Shown here piece by piece: positions 1-9,614 of a stretch of DNA of 64,000 bases. Made by a program: the position numbers and the translations under genes. The stretch spans positions 62,001-126,000 of the forward strand of contig NZ_CANTZW010000006.1 in NCBI RefSeq assembly GCF_947855115.1, given 5' to 3'. Origin of the DNA: an uncultured Parabacteroides sp. (GTDB taxonomy: Bacteria > Bacteroidota > Bacteroidia > Bacteroidales > Tannerellaceae). Below the pieces are notes generated by a model that searched no databases, was not told where the DNA came from, and was given only the letters and a program-made list of their open reading frames with translations. Position 1 is the first letter of the stretch. The number at the start of each line of letters is the position of its first letter.

Positions 1-346
1 GATCATTTTAAGGCATAATTTACACTTTTAGCTATTGTAACGTGCTAATCAACAGTGTATGTAAATATATCATGTTATTTTCTACTATCCATTTTATGGC
101 TAATTCGTGTAACGAGAAAATATATTTTTCCAAGCTATAACCTTTTCCGTTTTCGAGTACCAATCTGAGTAAACTGAGTAAAAAAGATACTTCATTATAT
201 TTTACATATTTGATAATAAGCAGAATAAATATTTCTACGATCTCTTACCAAGAGACGGTATATCGTCTACATGACGAGTATATCCGTATTGTCTGGAAAG
301 AGATAAAAGAGACCTTTATTTATTACTAATAAAAACACAAGAAAAG
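1..346. other. Noncoding leader upstream of susC-like gene
   Basis: No convincing gene is present. The stretch is AT-rich and should carry the susC promoter, but I see no clean TTTG/TAnnTTTG pair. It holds an exact tandem duplication of CTGAGTAAA (165-182) and two nested hairpins close to the gene: TCTCTT/AAGAGA (241-255) and AGACG/CGTCT (253-268). The two hairpins share bases and so cannot form together. They could act in the 5' UTR of the susC mRNA, but that is inference. Confidence 0.5.
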
Positions 347-3300
347 ATGAGTAACCTTAAACAGAATTTTAGGAAAGGACTTGCTTTCGGTAGCCTCAGC
401 CTGATTTCAGGCGTAGCATTACCAGCGAGTTTTAACCTTTCGGTGGAAGAAAACGGATTCGTCCGTGTGGTGTCACCATCCGATGTGGTACCCACAGTAT
501 CTTTAAGCCAGCAAAAAGAAGAAGTAAGCAAGACCATTACGGGAACGGTGGTAGACGCTTCCGGAACACCTGTTATCGGAGCGAACATCATGGTCAAAGG
601 AAGTTCTAATGGAACAATTTCGGACATAGATGGTAAATTTACACTTTCCGTACCGGAGGGCGCCATACTTGAAGTCTCGTACATCGGTTTCTTGTCTCAG
701 GATATACGAGTTGGGAATCAGGATTCTTTTCAAATTATATTGAAGGAAGATACCCAAAAATTAGATGAAGTAGTAGTTGTCGGCTATGGTACGCAGAAAA
801 AAGTGACATTGACCGGATCGGTTGCCGCTATCAATAGCGATGATATCTTAACAACGAAAAACGAGAATGTAGAGAATATGCTTTCCGGAAAAATACCGGG
901 TGTACGTGTCGTACAAAAATCTAGTGAGCCAGGTTCTTTTAATAACACTTTCCAAATTCGCGGAATGGGGAATCCATTGATTATTGTAGATGGTGTTCCA
1001 AGAGAAAACATGAACCGCATTGATGCTAACGAAATAGAGAATATCTCCATTCTTAAGGATGCTTCAGCGGCTATCTATGGTGTACGTGCCGCTAACGGTG
1101 TAGTACTTATCACGACCAAACGAGGAAAAGGAGGAAAACTAGAGCTGGACTATAACGGTAGTGTAGGATGGCAACAAGCAACCGGCTTACCAGAAACGGC
1201 AAATGCGGTAGAATATATGACGATGATGAATGAGAATGCGATTAATAATGGTCGTTCGCCTATGTATTCAGATACTGACTTCGAGCCTTACTTGAATGGG
1301 AGCAGACAAAGTACAGACTGGGCAGGGTCGGCCATTAATAAGTTTGCCCCCCAGACCCAACATAGTTTTAGTGCTCATGGACAGACGGAGAAGATCAATT
1401 ACTTTATCAATTTTGGTTATTTGAAGCAGGATGGATATTGGAAAAGTGGAGATTTGAACTATGAGCGTTTTAATGCCCGTTCTAATATCAGCGCTCAATT
1501 GACAAAACATTTGAAAGCCGAGGTCTTGCTAGGGGCAATGAAGGATACAAAAAATGCTCCTTACTCAGATGCTTGGTTAGTCTACAAATCCATCTGGACA
1601 CAAGTTCCTACTTGGCCTTTATATGCAAATGACAATCCAAATTATATGTATAACGCCGCTGACGCAGACCACCCGATGGCAATTACCGACGCAGACATCA
1701 GCGGCTACAAGAAAAATAATACAAAAAGTTTCCAAAGCACGTTCAACTTAGAGTATGATGTCCCTTTCATTCAAGGCTTGAAGGCGAAAGCTTCTTACAG
1801 CTACGACTACACCATGTGGGAAAATAAGGAATTCGAGAAAGAATATACATTATACACTTACGACACGGAAAACGCTGTTTATAATCCAACGAAGACACAA
1901 ACCCCGTCATCTGTCAAACGTTCGTTCAAAGAACATGAATCATCTTTATTACAATTATCTTTGAATTATAATCGGACATTCAATGAATTACATGATGTGA
2001 GTGTACTGGCATTATACGAAGAGAATACACAGCGGATGGATAACTTTTACGCAAAACGGCGTTTCAGTATGGATTCTGTTGATGAACTTTTTGCCGGGAA
2101 TTCCTTGAATCAAGAAGGTTCCATGAATTCAAGCGGTTATTCTCCCAACACAGCTTTGTACAATCAGGATGGATTGTGGAAAATTGCCAATAAAGGCTGG
2201 GTCGGACGTTTAAATTACAGCTACGCCTCCAAATATATGGCAGAGTTTAGTTTCCGTATGGACGGTTCTTCCAAATTCGCGGCAGGACATCGCTGGGGCT
2301 TTTTCCCTGCAGGTTCGATCGGTTGGCGTTTATCGGAAGAAACTTTTATTAAGGAAAATCCATCATTATCCTTTATCAATAATTTGAAATTACGTGCATC
2401 CTACGGTAAAATGGGAGACGATAATTCCTCTACTTATCAATTTTTGACAGGCTATGATTACCCTTCAAGCGGTACTGTATTCGATGGAACATATGTGAAT
2501 GCCCTTGGAATGCGAGGTATGTCGAACCCATACATCACCTGGTTTACTTCCAAGATGCTAAATATCGGTATAGATGCCGATTTATGGAATGGGCTTTTGG
2601 GCTTTCAGGTCGATTACTTTACCCGTGATCGAGACGGATTACTCGCTACACGAAGTTCGAGTTTACCGGGAACAGTCGGTGCCAGCCTTCCGCAGGAGAA
2701 CCTAGAAGGAGATATGACGAAAGGCTTTGAAATTGCGGTGACCCATCGGAATACAATCCAGGATTTCACGTATTATTTCTCTGGAAATTTTTCTTACGCT
2801 CGTACGAATTGGACAAAAAAAGAAATCTCCCGTCGTGGAAATTCTTATCGAAATTGGCGGGATAATTCTACAGACCGTTATAACGATCTATGGTGGGGAT
2901 ATGGTTATTTAGGACAATTCACATCCTATGATGAGGTTTATCATTCTCCAATCATGGATTCAAAAGGTAATTCCACGGCACGTCCGGGGGATTATGCTTA
3001 TGAAGATTGGAATGGTGATGGTGTCATAGATGATTATGATAAGCATCCTATTGCCACGACAGGCGATCCGAAGATTAACTTTGGTTTTACTATCGGAGCA
3101 GAATGGAGAGGCATTGACCTAACAATGTTGTTCCAAGGCGCAGCCATGAGTAACGTGAAATACCCGGAACAACTGGAAATGCCATTATATTGGGACCGTA
3201 ACGGCTTAGCTATGTTCATGGACCGCTGGCACCTAGTGGATATGAATAATCCGGATAGCGAATGGATTCCCGGTTATTACCCTTCTACAAACACCGGGGA

Positions 3301-3562
3301 AACAAAGAACTACGAGGAATCGGAACGCTCCGTACAGAACGCAACTTACTTACGATTGAAGAGTCTGGAAATCGGGTATACTTTCCCGAAACAATGGTTG
3401 TCTCGCTTAGGGATACAACGGGTTCGTTTGTACTTCAGCGGATATAACCTAATAACCTTTACTGGTATCAAATACTTAGATCCGGAACATCCTAGCGATA
3501 CTTACGGGTATTTGTATCCTTTGTCTAAAACTTATAATGTCGGCATAAATGTTTCATTTTAA
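347..3562 (+). CDS. SusC/RagA-like TonB-dependent outer-membrane transporter
   Basis: This is a 1071-residue outer-membrane import channel of the SusC family, a usual length. A signal peptide (about 1-27) is followed by a carboxypeptidase-regulatory-like beta domain (about 63-145, ITGTVVD...GANI...YIGF), a TonB-box-like DEVVVVGYGTQKK, a plug domain with IIVDGVP and the SILKDASAAIYG signature, and a long beta-barrel ending in an aromatic residue (NVSF). No N-terminal STN domain is evident, so it probably does not signal to an anti-sigma factor. It lies 14 bases before its SusD partner and the two should form a lidded complex powered by TonB. The substrate cannot be read from the sequence, because no glycosidase, lyase or sulfatase is attached. 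Confidence 0.95.
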   Translation: MSNLKQNFRKGLAFGSLSLISGVALPASFNLSVEENGFVRVVSPSDVVPTVSLSQQKEEVSKTITGTVVDASGTPVIGANIMVKGSSNGTISDIDGKFTLSVPEGAILEVSYIGFLSQDIRVGNQDSFQIILKEDTQKLDEVVVVGYGTQKKVTLTGSVAAINSDDILTTKNENVENMLSGKIPGVRVVQKSSEPGSFNNTFQIRGMGNPLIIVDGVPRENMNRIDANEIENISILKDASAAIYGVRAANGVVLITTKRGKGGKLELDYNGSVGWQQATGLPETANAVEYMTMMNENAINNGRSPMYSDTDFEPYLNGSRQSTDWAGSAINKFAPQTQHSFSAHGQTEKINYFINFGYLKQDGYWKSGDLNYERFNARSNISAQLTKHLKAEVLLGAMKDTKNAPYSDAWLVYKSIWTQVPTWPLYANDNPNYMYNAADADHPMAITDADISGYKKNNTKSFQSTFNLEYDVPFIQGLKAKASYSYDYTMWENKEFEKEYTLYTYDTENAVYNPTKTQTPSSVKRSFKEHESSLLQLSLNYNRTFNELHDVSVLALYEENTQRMDNFYAKRRFSMDSVDELFAGNSLNQEGSMNSSGYSPNTALYNQDGLWKIANKGWVGRLNYSYASKYMAEFSFRMDGSSKFAAGHRWGFFPAGSIGWRLSEETFIKENPSLSFINNLKLRASYGKMGDDNSSTYQFLTGYDYPSSGTVFDGTYVNALGMRGMSNPYITWFTSKMLNIGIDADLWNGLLGFQVDYFTRDRDGLLATRSSSLPGTVGASLPQENLEGDMTKGFEIAVTHRNTIQDFTYYFSGNFSYARTNWTKKEISRRGNSYRNWRDNSTDRYNDLWWGYGYLGQFTSYDEVYHSPIMDSKGNSTARPGDYAYEDWNGDGVIDDYDKHPIATTGDPKINFGFTIGAEWRGIDLTMLFQGAAMSNVKYPEQLEMPLYWDRNGLAMFMDRWHLVDMNNPDSEWIPGYYPSTNTGETKNYEESERSVQNATYLRLKSLEIGYTFPKQWLSRLGIQRVRLYFSGYNLITFTGIKYLDPEHPSDTYGYLYPLSKTYNVGINVSF

Positions 3563-3576
3563 TTAATTAAGAAACC

Positions 3577-5352
3577 ATGAATCACAAATTGATAATAGTA
3601 GGGTGCTTGTCTGTCGCTACCCTGTTCTCCTGTAATGACCTGGATGTACCACCAATGAATATCATTCAGGATGAAGATGTTTTCTCTACAGAATCCGGAA
3701 TTACAGCTTATATGGCACGAATGTATTCCGAGCTTCCTATCGAGGATTTTAAGTTTAAGATAACCGATGGGTTCGAACAGGATTTTCCGAATCCGGGCTC
3801 GGGTATTTGTACGGGCGAATATATGTTAAATCGCCAACATTTCATTTATGACTCACCTTCCGGAGAATGGTTTCAGGCATGGAATTATTCAGCGGTCAGA
3901 AATATCAATTACTTCCTGCAAACATTTCCCAGCTATGAGGAATCCTATTCAGAAGAACAATGTGATAACTTTTTAGGTGAAGCCTACTTCCTGAGAGCTT
4001 TTAACTATTTCGCCATGGTGAAACGTTACGGAGGTATTCCTATCATAAAAGAAGTACAAAATTTTCCGGAACAAAATCTGGAAGAATTACAAGTACCGCG
4101 TAATACAGAACAAGAGGTTTACGACTTTATCGCAGAAGACTTGAACAAGGCGATTGAGTTGCTTCCCGAAACGAGCGTATCCAAAGGACGAGTCAATAAG
4201 AATGTGGCATATGCCTTACTATCCAGAGCAATGCTATACGCCGCTTCTATCGCCCAATACGGGACGATTCAGTTAGACGGAATCTTGGGAATCCCAGCTT
4301 CAGAGGCAAAACGCTACTACGAATTGTCATATAATGCATCGAAAGCATTGGATGGTAAATACAGTTTATATAATAAATACAGCGATAAATTCGAGAATTA
4401 TTGGCAGTTATTCCTAGATGAGGAAAGTCCGGAAAATATATTTTGTAAGTATTACGTTTATCCGGAATACGCCCATAACTTCGATATGTGGGCAATACCA
4501 TTTCAGATGCGCGGGGCAGAAGGATATGGCTCGGGATGGTTACCGACCTTGGATCTGGTGAAGATGTTCGATGACGTAGACGGTAATTCCGACTGGCTGA
4601 AAATAGGAACAAACGCCTCTCCGGTACGTTATGAAAAACGGACAGACCTTTTTGCCAAGGCAGAACCTCGTTTGCGTGCTTCTGTCATTTTCCCAGGAGA
4701 TGAATTTAAGGGAGAAGTAATAGATGTACAACAAGGTTTGTACGAATCTTATCCCGATGGAAAATTACATACATCTTCCGAACCGACAAATATCCCTTTG
4801 TATAATGGTGTACCAGTTATCGGGAAAAGCGGAATGGGTGCTAACGAGACGACAAACACTGGTTTCTTTGTCCGTAAGTATCAAAATCCAAACTTAAATA
4901 ACGCAGATGTCACATATAGTAAATCGACAACACCGTACATCGAATGTCGTTATGCGGAAATATTGTTGAACCGGGCAGAAGCGGCCTACGCTCTGGGCAA
5001 GAAAGAAGACGCACTGAATTGCGTTAACCAGATACGAGAACGTGCAGGGGCAAAACCGTACACCACAGACCAGTTGGACGAGAAATCCATACAAAAGGAG
5101 AGACGAATGGAATTGGCTTTCGAGAACCATACTTATTGGGATCTACGCCGTTGGCGGATCGCTGATTCGGAAATCAATAACCGAAAGTTCAAGGCCCTTT
5201 GCCCGTATTATATATATGATGAAAACAAGTATATTTTTAAGGAAGAAGAACTCTCCACTCCCTTTACTTTCCAAGTGAAAGTATACTATCAACAGATACC
5301 AACTACAGAGATTGCAACAAATCCGAATTTGGTACAAAACCCAGGATATTAA
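3577..5352 (+). CDS. SusD/RagB-like surface nutrient-binding lipoprotein
   Basis: This is the 591-residue substrate-binding lid for the preceding SusC-like channel. The N-terminus has a lipoprotein signal with its cysteine at about residue 19 (VATLFSC-N). SusD-family marks include an N-terminal helical TPR-like region with EAYFLRAFNYF and MVKRYGGIP, and C-terminal RYAEILLNRAEAAYALG, NQIRERAG and RRMELAFENHTYWDLRRW. It is co-transcribed with the susC gene (14-base gap) and followed after 24 bases by a DUF3823 lipoprotein. The ligand is unknown. Confidence 0.95.
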   Translation: MNHKLIIVGCLSVATLFSCNDLDVPPMNIIQDEDVFSTESGITAYMARMYSELPIEDFKFKITDGFEQDFPNPGSGICTGEYMLNRQHFIYDSPSGEWFQAWNYSAVRNINYFLQTFPSYEESYSEEQCDNFLGEAYFLRAFNYFAMVKRYGGIPIIKEVQNFPEQNLEELQVPRNTEQEVYDFIAEDLNKAIELLPETSVSKGRVNKNVAYALLSRAMLYAASIAQYGTIQLDGILGIPASEAKRYYELSYNASKALDGKYSLYNKYSDKFENYWQLFLDEESPENIFCKYYVYPEYAHNFDMWAIPFQMRGAEGYGSGWLPTLDLVKMFDDVDGNSDWLKIGTNASPVRYEKRTDLFAKAEPRLRASVIFPGDEFKGEVIDVQQGLYESYPDGKLHTSSEPTNIPLYNGVPVIGKSGMGANETTNTGFFVRKYQNPNLNNADVTYSKSTTPYIECRYAEILLNRAEAAYALGKKEDALNCVNQIRERAGAKPYTTDQLDEKSIQKERRMELAFENHTYWDLRRWRIADSEINNRKFKALCPYYIYDENKYIFKEEELSTPFTFQVKVYYQQIPTTEIATNPNLVQNPGY

Positions 5353-5376
5353 TCAAGTATAAAGACAAGAAATAGG

Positions 5377-6066
5377 ATGAAAAGTACAAAATTATTCGCA
5401 GTATTTACTTTTACCGCATGCCTGATGTTGTCGTGCGGCACATTGGATAATTACGATGGACCGGAAGAAACATTGACAGGACGGGTAATCGACAAGATAA
5501 CCGGCGAGCCGCTCGCAACAGAGCAACCGAACGGATTCCGTATCCAATTGGCAGAAATCAGTTGGAGTGATAATCCTCAGTTAGAATATTTCTGGGGAAA
5601 AGCAGACGGAACGTTTCAAAACACGAAACTGTTTGCCGGCACTTACGAAGTGACACCTGTAGAAGGCCCGTTCTTTGACGTGGAACCGAAAACGGTAGAG
5701 ATCAAGGGCCAAGTAAATGTAGACTTTGAAGTGATGCCTTTCCTGCACATCTCTCTTTTACATATCGAACGAAAGGGAGAGACGCTAAACGTATCCTATA
5801 AGATAGAACGCCAACAAGTCGGGGAAAAGATTATAGATACTCGCATTTTTGTCTCGACAAATCCGAACGTAGGCTCTAATATCATAGATACAGATTTAAG
5901 TCCGATGAAAGATTTATCTTCTATCCCCGATAATGAGATCTTGAATACGACATTTGAGGAAACAATCACCGGCTTGGAGGAAAAACGTACGTACTATGTT
6001 CGTATAGGCGCTCGGACTGAGAGTGGCGACAAACGCTATAATTTTACGAAAACCATAGAATTGTAA
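5377..6066 (+). CDS. DUF3823-type lipoprotein, third gene of the SusCD unit
   Basis: This is a 229-residue predicted lipoprotein (LMLSC-G, cysteine 20). An N-terminal carboxypeptidase-regulatory-like beta domain (LTGRVIDKITGEPL...GTYEV) is followed by a fibronectin-like domain near the end (TITGLEEKRTYYVRIGAR). This matches DUF3823 proteins, which commonly sit directly behind SusC/SusD pairs and probably act as an accessory surface binding protein. Function beyond that is not known. It is the last gene before a strong convergent terminator. Confidence 0.85.
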   Translation: MKSTKLFAVFTFTACLMLSCGTLDNYDGPEETLTGRVIDKITGEPLATEQPNGFRIQLAEISWSDNPQLEYFWGKADGTFQNTKLFAGTYEVTPVEGPFFDVEPKTVEIKGQVNVDFEVMPFLHISLLHIERKGETLNVSYKIERQQVGEKIIDTRIFVSTNPNVGSNIIDTDLSPMKDLSSIPDNEILNTTFEETITGLEEKRTYYVRIGARTESGDKRYNFTKTIEL

Positions 6067-6147
6067 GTTAACTCTTGTTTTTCTTTCGTATCTAATATTG
6101 TTTTTTCTGAGGAAGTTTCAATAAAGATATGGAAAAAATTAGTAATG

Positions 6148-6199
6148 CTCCGAAAAATGAAGGTACTTCAAAACATGATACACCTTCATTTTTCGGGAG
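6148..6199. terminator. Bidirectional terminator between susCD unit and araC-type gene
   Basis: A 17 bp inverted repeat with one bulged base pairs 6148-6164 with 6182-6199, around a loop of about 17 bases. T-rich tracts lie on the far side for both directions (ATTTTTTCC on the minus strand, A/T-rich TTAAAAAATATT on the plus side). The TGA stop of the leftward araC-type gene lies inside the right arm, so one hairpin ends both convergent transcripts. Confidence 0.85.
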
Positions 6200-7226
6200 T
6201 TAAAAAATATTCCCCACCCCTCTCTTTGTTTTTTGTCTTGCTTATTTTCCGGAATGCTAAGGCGGTTACTCCGAATTTCCGCTTGAAAGCAATACAGAAA
6301 TGGCTGGGATGTTCGTAACCGGTCAGTTCGGCTATCTCGGCAATGCTCTTATCCGTATCCAGCAAATAAGAAGAAGCCAATCGCATCCGATAGTCGAATA
6401 AGAAAGAAAAGGCTGTTTGCTTGAAATACTTCTTAAATTCCGTTTTCAACGTACATTCATTAGTCCCGACACGCAATGCCAACTCATGCAAAGATGGCGG
6501 GGAAAGGTATTCTTGCGTCAGTATCTCTTTGGCTAGAAATATCTTCTCCTTGATAACCGAATCCCTTTCTTTTCGGGATAAAGGCATATCCAAATCACCG
6601 ATAAACAGCGAAAGCGCCTCCTGTATCTTAGATTCCAAATACATTTCCGAGAAATTCCCCAACATACGAGCTTGGGTAATACTTTGAACACATTCCTGCA
6701 ACAAAGGAGAAACAAGCTGGTTTCGAGGCGAGAAGATAAAAGTCTCGCCCCGTTCTTGCCGTAAATACACATCCTCGAAATAGGCCGGATACCGCTCTGC
6801 CAAAGAACGCAAGAAAGGAACGGATATAACCAAGTTCAGCATCTCAAAGGTCTTCCCTCCACGAAAGAAATTATATTCATCGTGATAATCCGAGCCAACC
6901 AAGATATTCGCCTCCTGTCGTTGCCACGTATAACGCTTGCCGGATTGGATAAACTCCACACTCCCTCTCTGGACAATTCCCAGCGAAAGGAAAGACCCCC
7001 CATCGTGTTTTGTCCGAAGGCTGCAATCATTTGCGCTATATATCGATGAATGAACGATATTGAAACGATTATTTCGTGTTTCCTCAAAACAACCTTTAAA
7101 ATAATGATTCCGGACTGTCCATCGCTTATTCTCGCTCCGTGAGATCGGGGAAAAACGGATAGCATCCGACAGATCATAGCTCATGTCGATACACTCGTTA
7201 TCTTCCGAAAGTTCGTACCTTACCAT
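6186..7226 (-). CDS. AraC-family transcriptional regulator (PchR-like)
   Basis: This is a 346-residue regulator with an N-terminal sensing region and a C-terminal double helix-turn-helix (about 235-335). The recognition pattern is SLHELALRVGTNECTLKTEFKKYF ending in IAELTGYEHPSHFCIAFKRKFGVTALAFRK, read here in parts. The style is that of PchR-like AraC proteins, which often govern TonB-dependent uptake. It converges with the SusC/SusD unit and diverges from a methyltransferase gene 107 bases away, so either could be its target. Sensing ligand unknown. Confidence 0.9.
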   Translation of the reverse strand: MVRYELSEDNECIDMSYDLSDAIRFSPISRSENKRWTVRNHYFKGCFEETRNNRFNIVHSSIYSANDCSLRTKHDGGSFLSLGIVQRGSVEFIQSGKRYTWQRQEANILVGSDYHDEYNFFRGGKTFEMLNLVISVPFLRSLAERYPAYFEDVYLRQERGETFIFSPRNQLVSPLLQECVQSITQARMLGNFSEMYLESKIQEALSLFIGDLDMPLSRKERDSVIKEKIFLAKEILTQEYLSPPSLHELALRVGTNECTLKTEFKKYFKQTAFSFLFDYRMRLASSYLLDTDKSIAEIAELTGYEHPSHFCIAFKRKFGVTALAFRKISKTKNKERGGEYFLTPEK

Positions 7227-7333
7227 TTTATTCCTTTATATAAAAAAACGATTCCTTTTCTCGTAATGATTCCTATCCGCAAATAAACCATTTTTGTAAT
7301 GATAAAACAATCGCAAATTGTAGGTATTTACTT

Positions 7334-8164
7334 ATGGAAACAAAGATTAAATTAAACTTTCAGGATAAGGTAGCCGAGACATTATTGATTCCTTTGTGGA
7401 TGCGGGCACAAGAGACGCAGCGAAAAGACGCTATCATCCGCGACGAGAAAGCATGCGAGATTGTCTGCCATTTGGATTACGACTTTTCTCAATTCAGCAA
7501 TGACAAGATGAGCCTCTTGGGTGTATCCATCCGGACACGCTATTTAGACCGGGTGACACAACGTTTTATCGACCGCGAGCAGAAACCGGTGATCGTACTC
7601 CTAGGATGCGGCTTTGATACCCGTTTTCAACGTTTACGGAACAGGGAAAAGGCAATCTGTTATGAATTAGACCTACCGGAAGTCATGAATCTCCGCAGCC
7701 AATTATTACCCGAAACAGAGAACGACCGCTACATCTCCGCTTCGATGTTCAGCACCGCCTGGATGGAACAACTCCGGAAACAACACGCCCACCAACCGTT
7801 TATCTTTATTTGCGAAGGTGTATTGATGTATTTCGAGATAGAGATGGTAAAACAATTCATCCAAGATTTGGCCGCTCATTTCCCCGATAGTGAACTATAC
7901 ATCGAACGTTCCGGTACAATAATGGTGAACAAGGCGAAGATGCACTCCTCCGTCAAACATACAAAAGCGCAATTCAAGTCCGGCATAGACAATCCGCACG
8001 AAGTAGAAACTTGGGCATCTAATATTCAACTTCTGGATACTTTTTATTTCATGGACGATGAACGAAAACGAGGTGGAATCGCCGGTTGGTTTATGCGCCA
8101 GATACCTGCCCTTCATCGCTCATGCGGTATCTGGGGATATCGGATAACAGCGGAAAGAAAATAA
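7334..8164 (+). CDS. Class I SAM-dependent methyltransferase, TcmP/LCMT-like
   Basis: This is a 276-residue O-methyltransferase-type protein of the leucine carboxyl methyltransferase/TcmP family. Visible marks are the SAM-binding loop VLLGCGFDTRF (about 95-105), the acidic YELDLPEV that binds the SAM ribose, and FICEGVLMYF typical of this family. The substrate is not deducible. It is divergently arranged with the PchR-like regulator and convergent with the efflux operon, so it may be a small regulator-target pair. Confidence 0.85.
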   Translation: METKIKLNFQDKVAETLLIPLWMRAQETQRKDAIIRDEKACEIVCHLDYDFSQFSNDKMSLLGVSIRTRYLDRVTQRFIDREQKPVIVLLGCGFDTRFQRLRNREKAICYELDLPEVMNLRSQLLPETENDRYISASMFSTAWMEQLRKQHAHQPFIFICEGVLMYFEIEMVKQFIQDLAAHFPDSELYIERSGTIMVNKAKMHSSVKHTKAQFKSGIDNPHEVETWASNIQLLDTFYFMDDERKRGGIAGWFMRQIPALHRSCGIWGYRITAERK

Positions 8165-8195
8165 GATATTCGAGATTTATAAAAAAGAAATAGCG

Positions 8196-8228
8196 CTCCG
8201 GAGAAAACATAATGATTTTTCCCCGGAA
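8196..8228. terminator. Probable convergent terminator
   Basis: CTCCGGAGAAAA (about 8196) pairs with TTTTCCCCGGAA (about 8217-8228) with one mismatch and a short loop, between the stop codons of the rightward methyltransferase and the leftward TolC-type gene. A/T tracts lie on both sides. The weak point is the internal mismatch. Confidence 0.5.
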
Positions 8229-8316
8229 CACCATTTCCTTTTTCTTGTACCCCCGGCTTCCCTGGCAAGGGCCCTATTTCACATATTTAGTCTTCAGCCA
8301 ATATAAATACTATTCC

Positions 8317-9609
8317 TCACTGCAAACGACGGATACCTATAGCCTTGTTATATTGAGCTAAAGAAGCCTTTTGCTGATACCAAGTCTGGATCAAGCTACT
8401 GTAAGACTGAATCCACGACAATTGGGCAGAGAGTACATCCAAGATCGGTAACTTACCCTCGTTGTAGCTGAAGGTATTCAAATCAAGGTTCTCCTCGGCA
8501 ATTTTACAAGCCTCTTCCGCGACAGTGATTTGTTTCGTATACTCGGTGAGGCTTGTCCATGCGTTCGCGACCTCTTGAGCGATCTTATCACGGGTATTAT
8601 CCAAAGCATATTCCTTACTACGAAGGATGGCCTTCTGGGAACTTACCTCCTTGAAACGAGCTCCCCAATGGAACAAAGGTATCTTTAAGGAAGCGAAGAC
8701 AGCCGGAGTCCACAACTGGTCCGAACCTTTCACGTTCAACATCGGCGTACCCCAAGTTCCTTGAAAACCAATCGCCAAAGACGGATTATATTTCGCTTTC
8801 GACAAATTGACCTGTCTCTTTTGATACTCTATGTTCAACTCGGAAATAGCGTAGTCCGGACGGTTCCGAAGAGCTACATCCTCTCCTACCTGCAACGGCA
8901 AGGCCAGATAAGTCGTAATGGAATCTTCCACCTCGATCGGGTTCAATGGAGACACACCCATCAATGAGTTCAGGTTCTGTAACGCGATCTGATATTCTTT
9001 ATAAGCCGAGCTTTTATTCAATTCCGCTTCCTTCAAGCGAGACTCCACTTGCAATAAATCGGTCTTGCTGATCTGGCCGTCATTGAAACGGATCGTCAAC
9101 ACGTTCGCCAACTCCCCGACAATGTCTACATACTGGCACATCACATCGTACATACCTTTACGGGCGGCGGCTGTCCAATAGTTCAAATCGGCAGAATAAA
9201 TGATATTATCCGTTGTCAATTCCTCCGCTTGCTCGGTGATCTTACCCTGTACCTGCGCAGCCTTATAGTTATTATAGATCTGCCCACCGGCATAAATAGG
9301 CTGGCTCACCGTAGCGCCTAGACTATATGTATTATGATCCATCTCCACGGACATGCCCGGTCCGAAATCCAAATCATATTTATTGATCCGATACTGATAA
9401 CTACCGGAGAAGTCCACCGAAGGGAAGAAACCGGTCTTAGCGGCCTTGATCGCATGCTGCATAGCGATACGCTCCTCAGAGCTTTGCTTGATCTGACGGC
9501 TGTATTCAAGAACCCGTTCCTTATATTCCACAGCCGATAGCCGTGTGTCTTGCGCTTTAACGGACAAGGCACCCAACAATAAACAACCTATGATTATTTT
9601 ATTTCTCAT
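8317..9609 (-). CDS. TolC-family outer-membrane efflux channel
   Basis: This is a 430-residue TolC/OprM-type channel with a cleavable signal (ending VKAQ) and the two long helical repeats of the OEP family, such as LNYWTAAARKGMYDV and LRNRPDYAISELNIEYQKR. It is the last gene of a three-gene leftward operon, adaptor-pump-channel, with a 5-base gap to the pump. Together they span the envelope and expel drugs or other toxic compounds. The substrate range is unknown. Confidence 0.92.
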   Translation of the reverse strand: MRNKIIIGCLLLGALSVKAQDTRLSAVEYKERVLEYSRQIKQSSEERIAMQHAIKAAKTGFFPSVDFSGSYQYRINKYDLDFGPGMSVEMDHNTYSLGATVSQPIYAGGQIYNNYKAAQVQGKITEQAEELTTDNIIYSADLNYWTAAARKGMYDVMCQYVDIVGELANVLTIRFNDGQISKTDLLQVESRLKEAELNKSSAYKEYQIALQNLNSLMGVSPLNPIEVEDSITTYLALPLQVGEDVALRNRPDYAISELNIEYQKRQVNLSKAKYNPSLAIGFQGTWGTPMLNVKGSDQLWTPAVFASLKIPLFHWGARFKEVSSQKAILRSKEYALDNTRDKIAQEVANAWTSLTEYTKQITVAEEACKIAEENLDLNTFSYNEGKLPILDVLSAQLSWIQSYSSLIQTWYQQKASLAQYNKAIGIRRLQ

Positions 9610-9614
9610 ACCTT

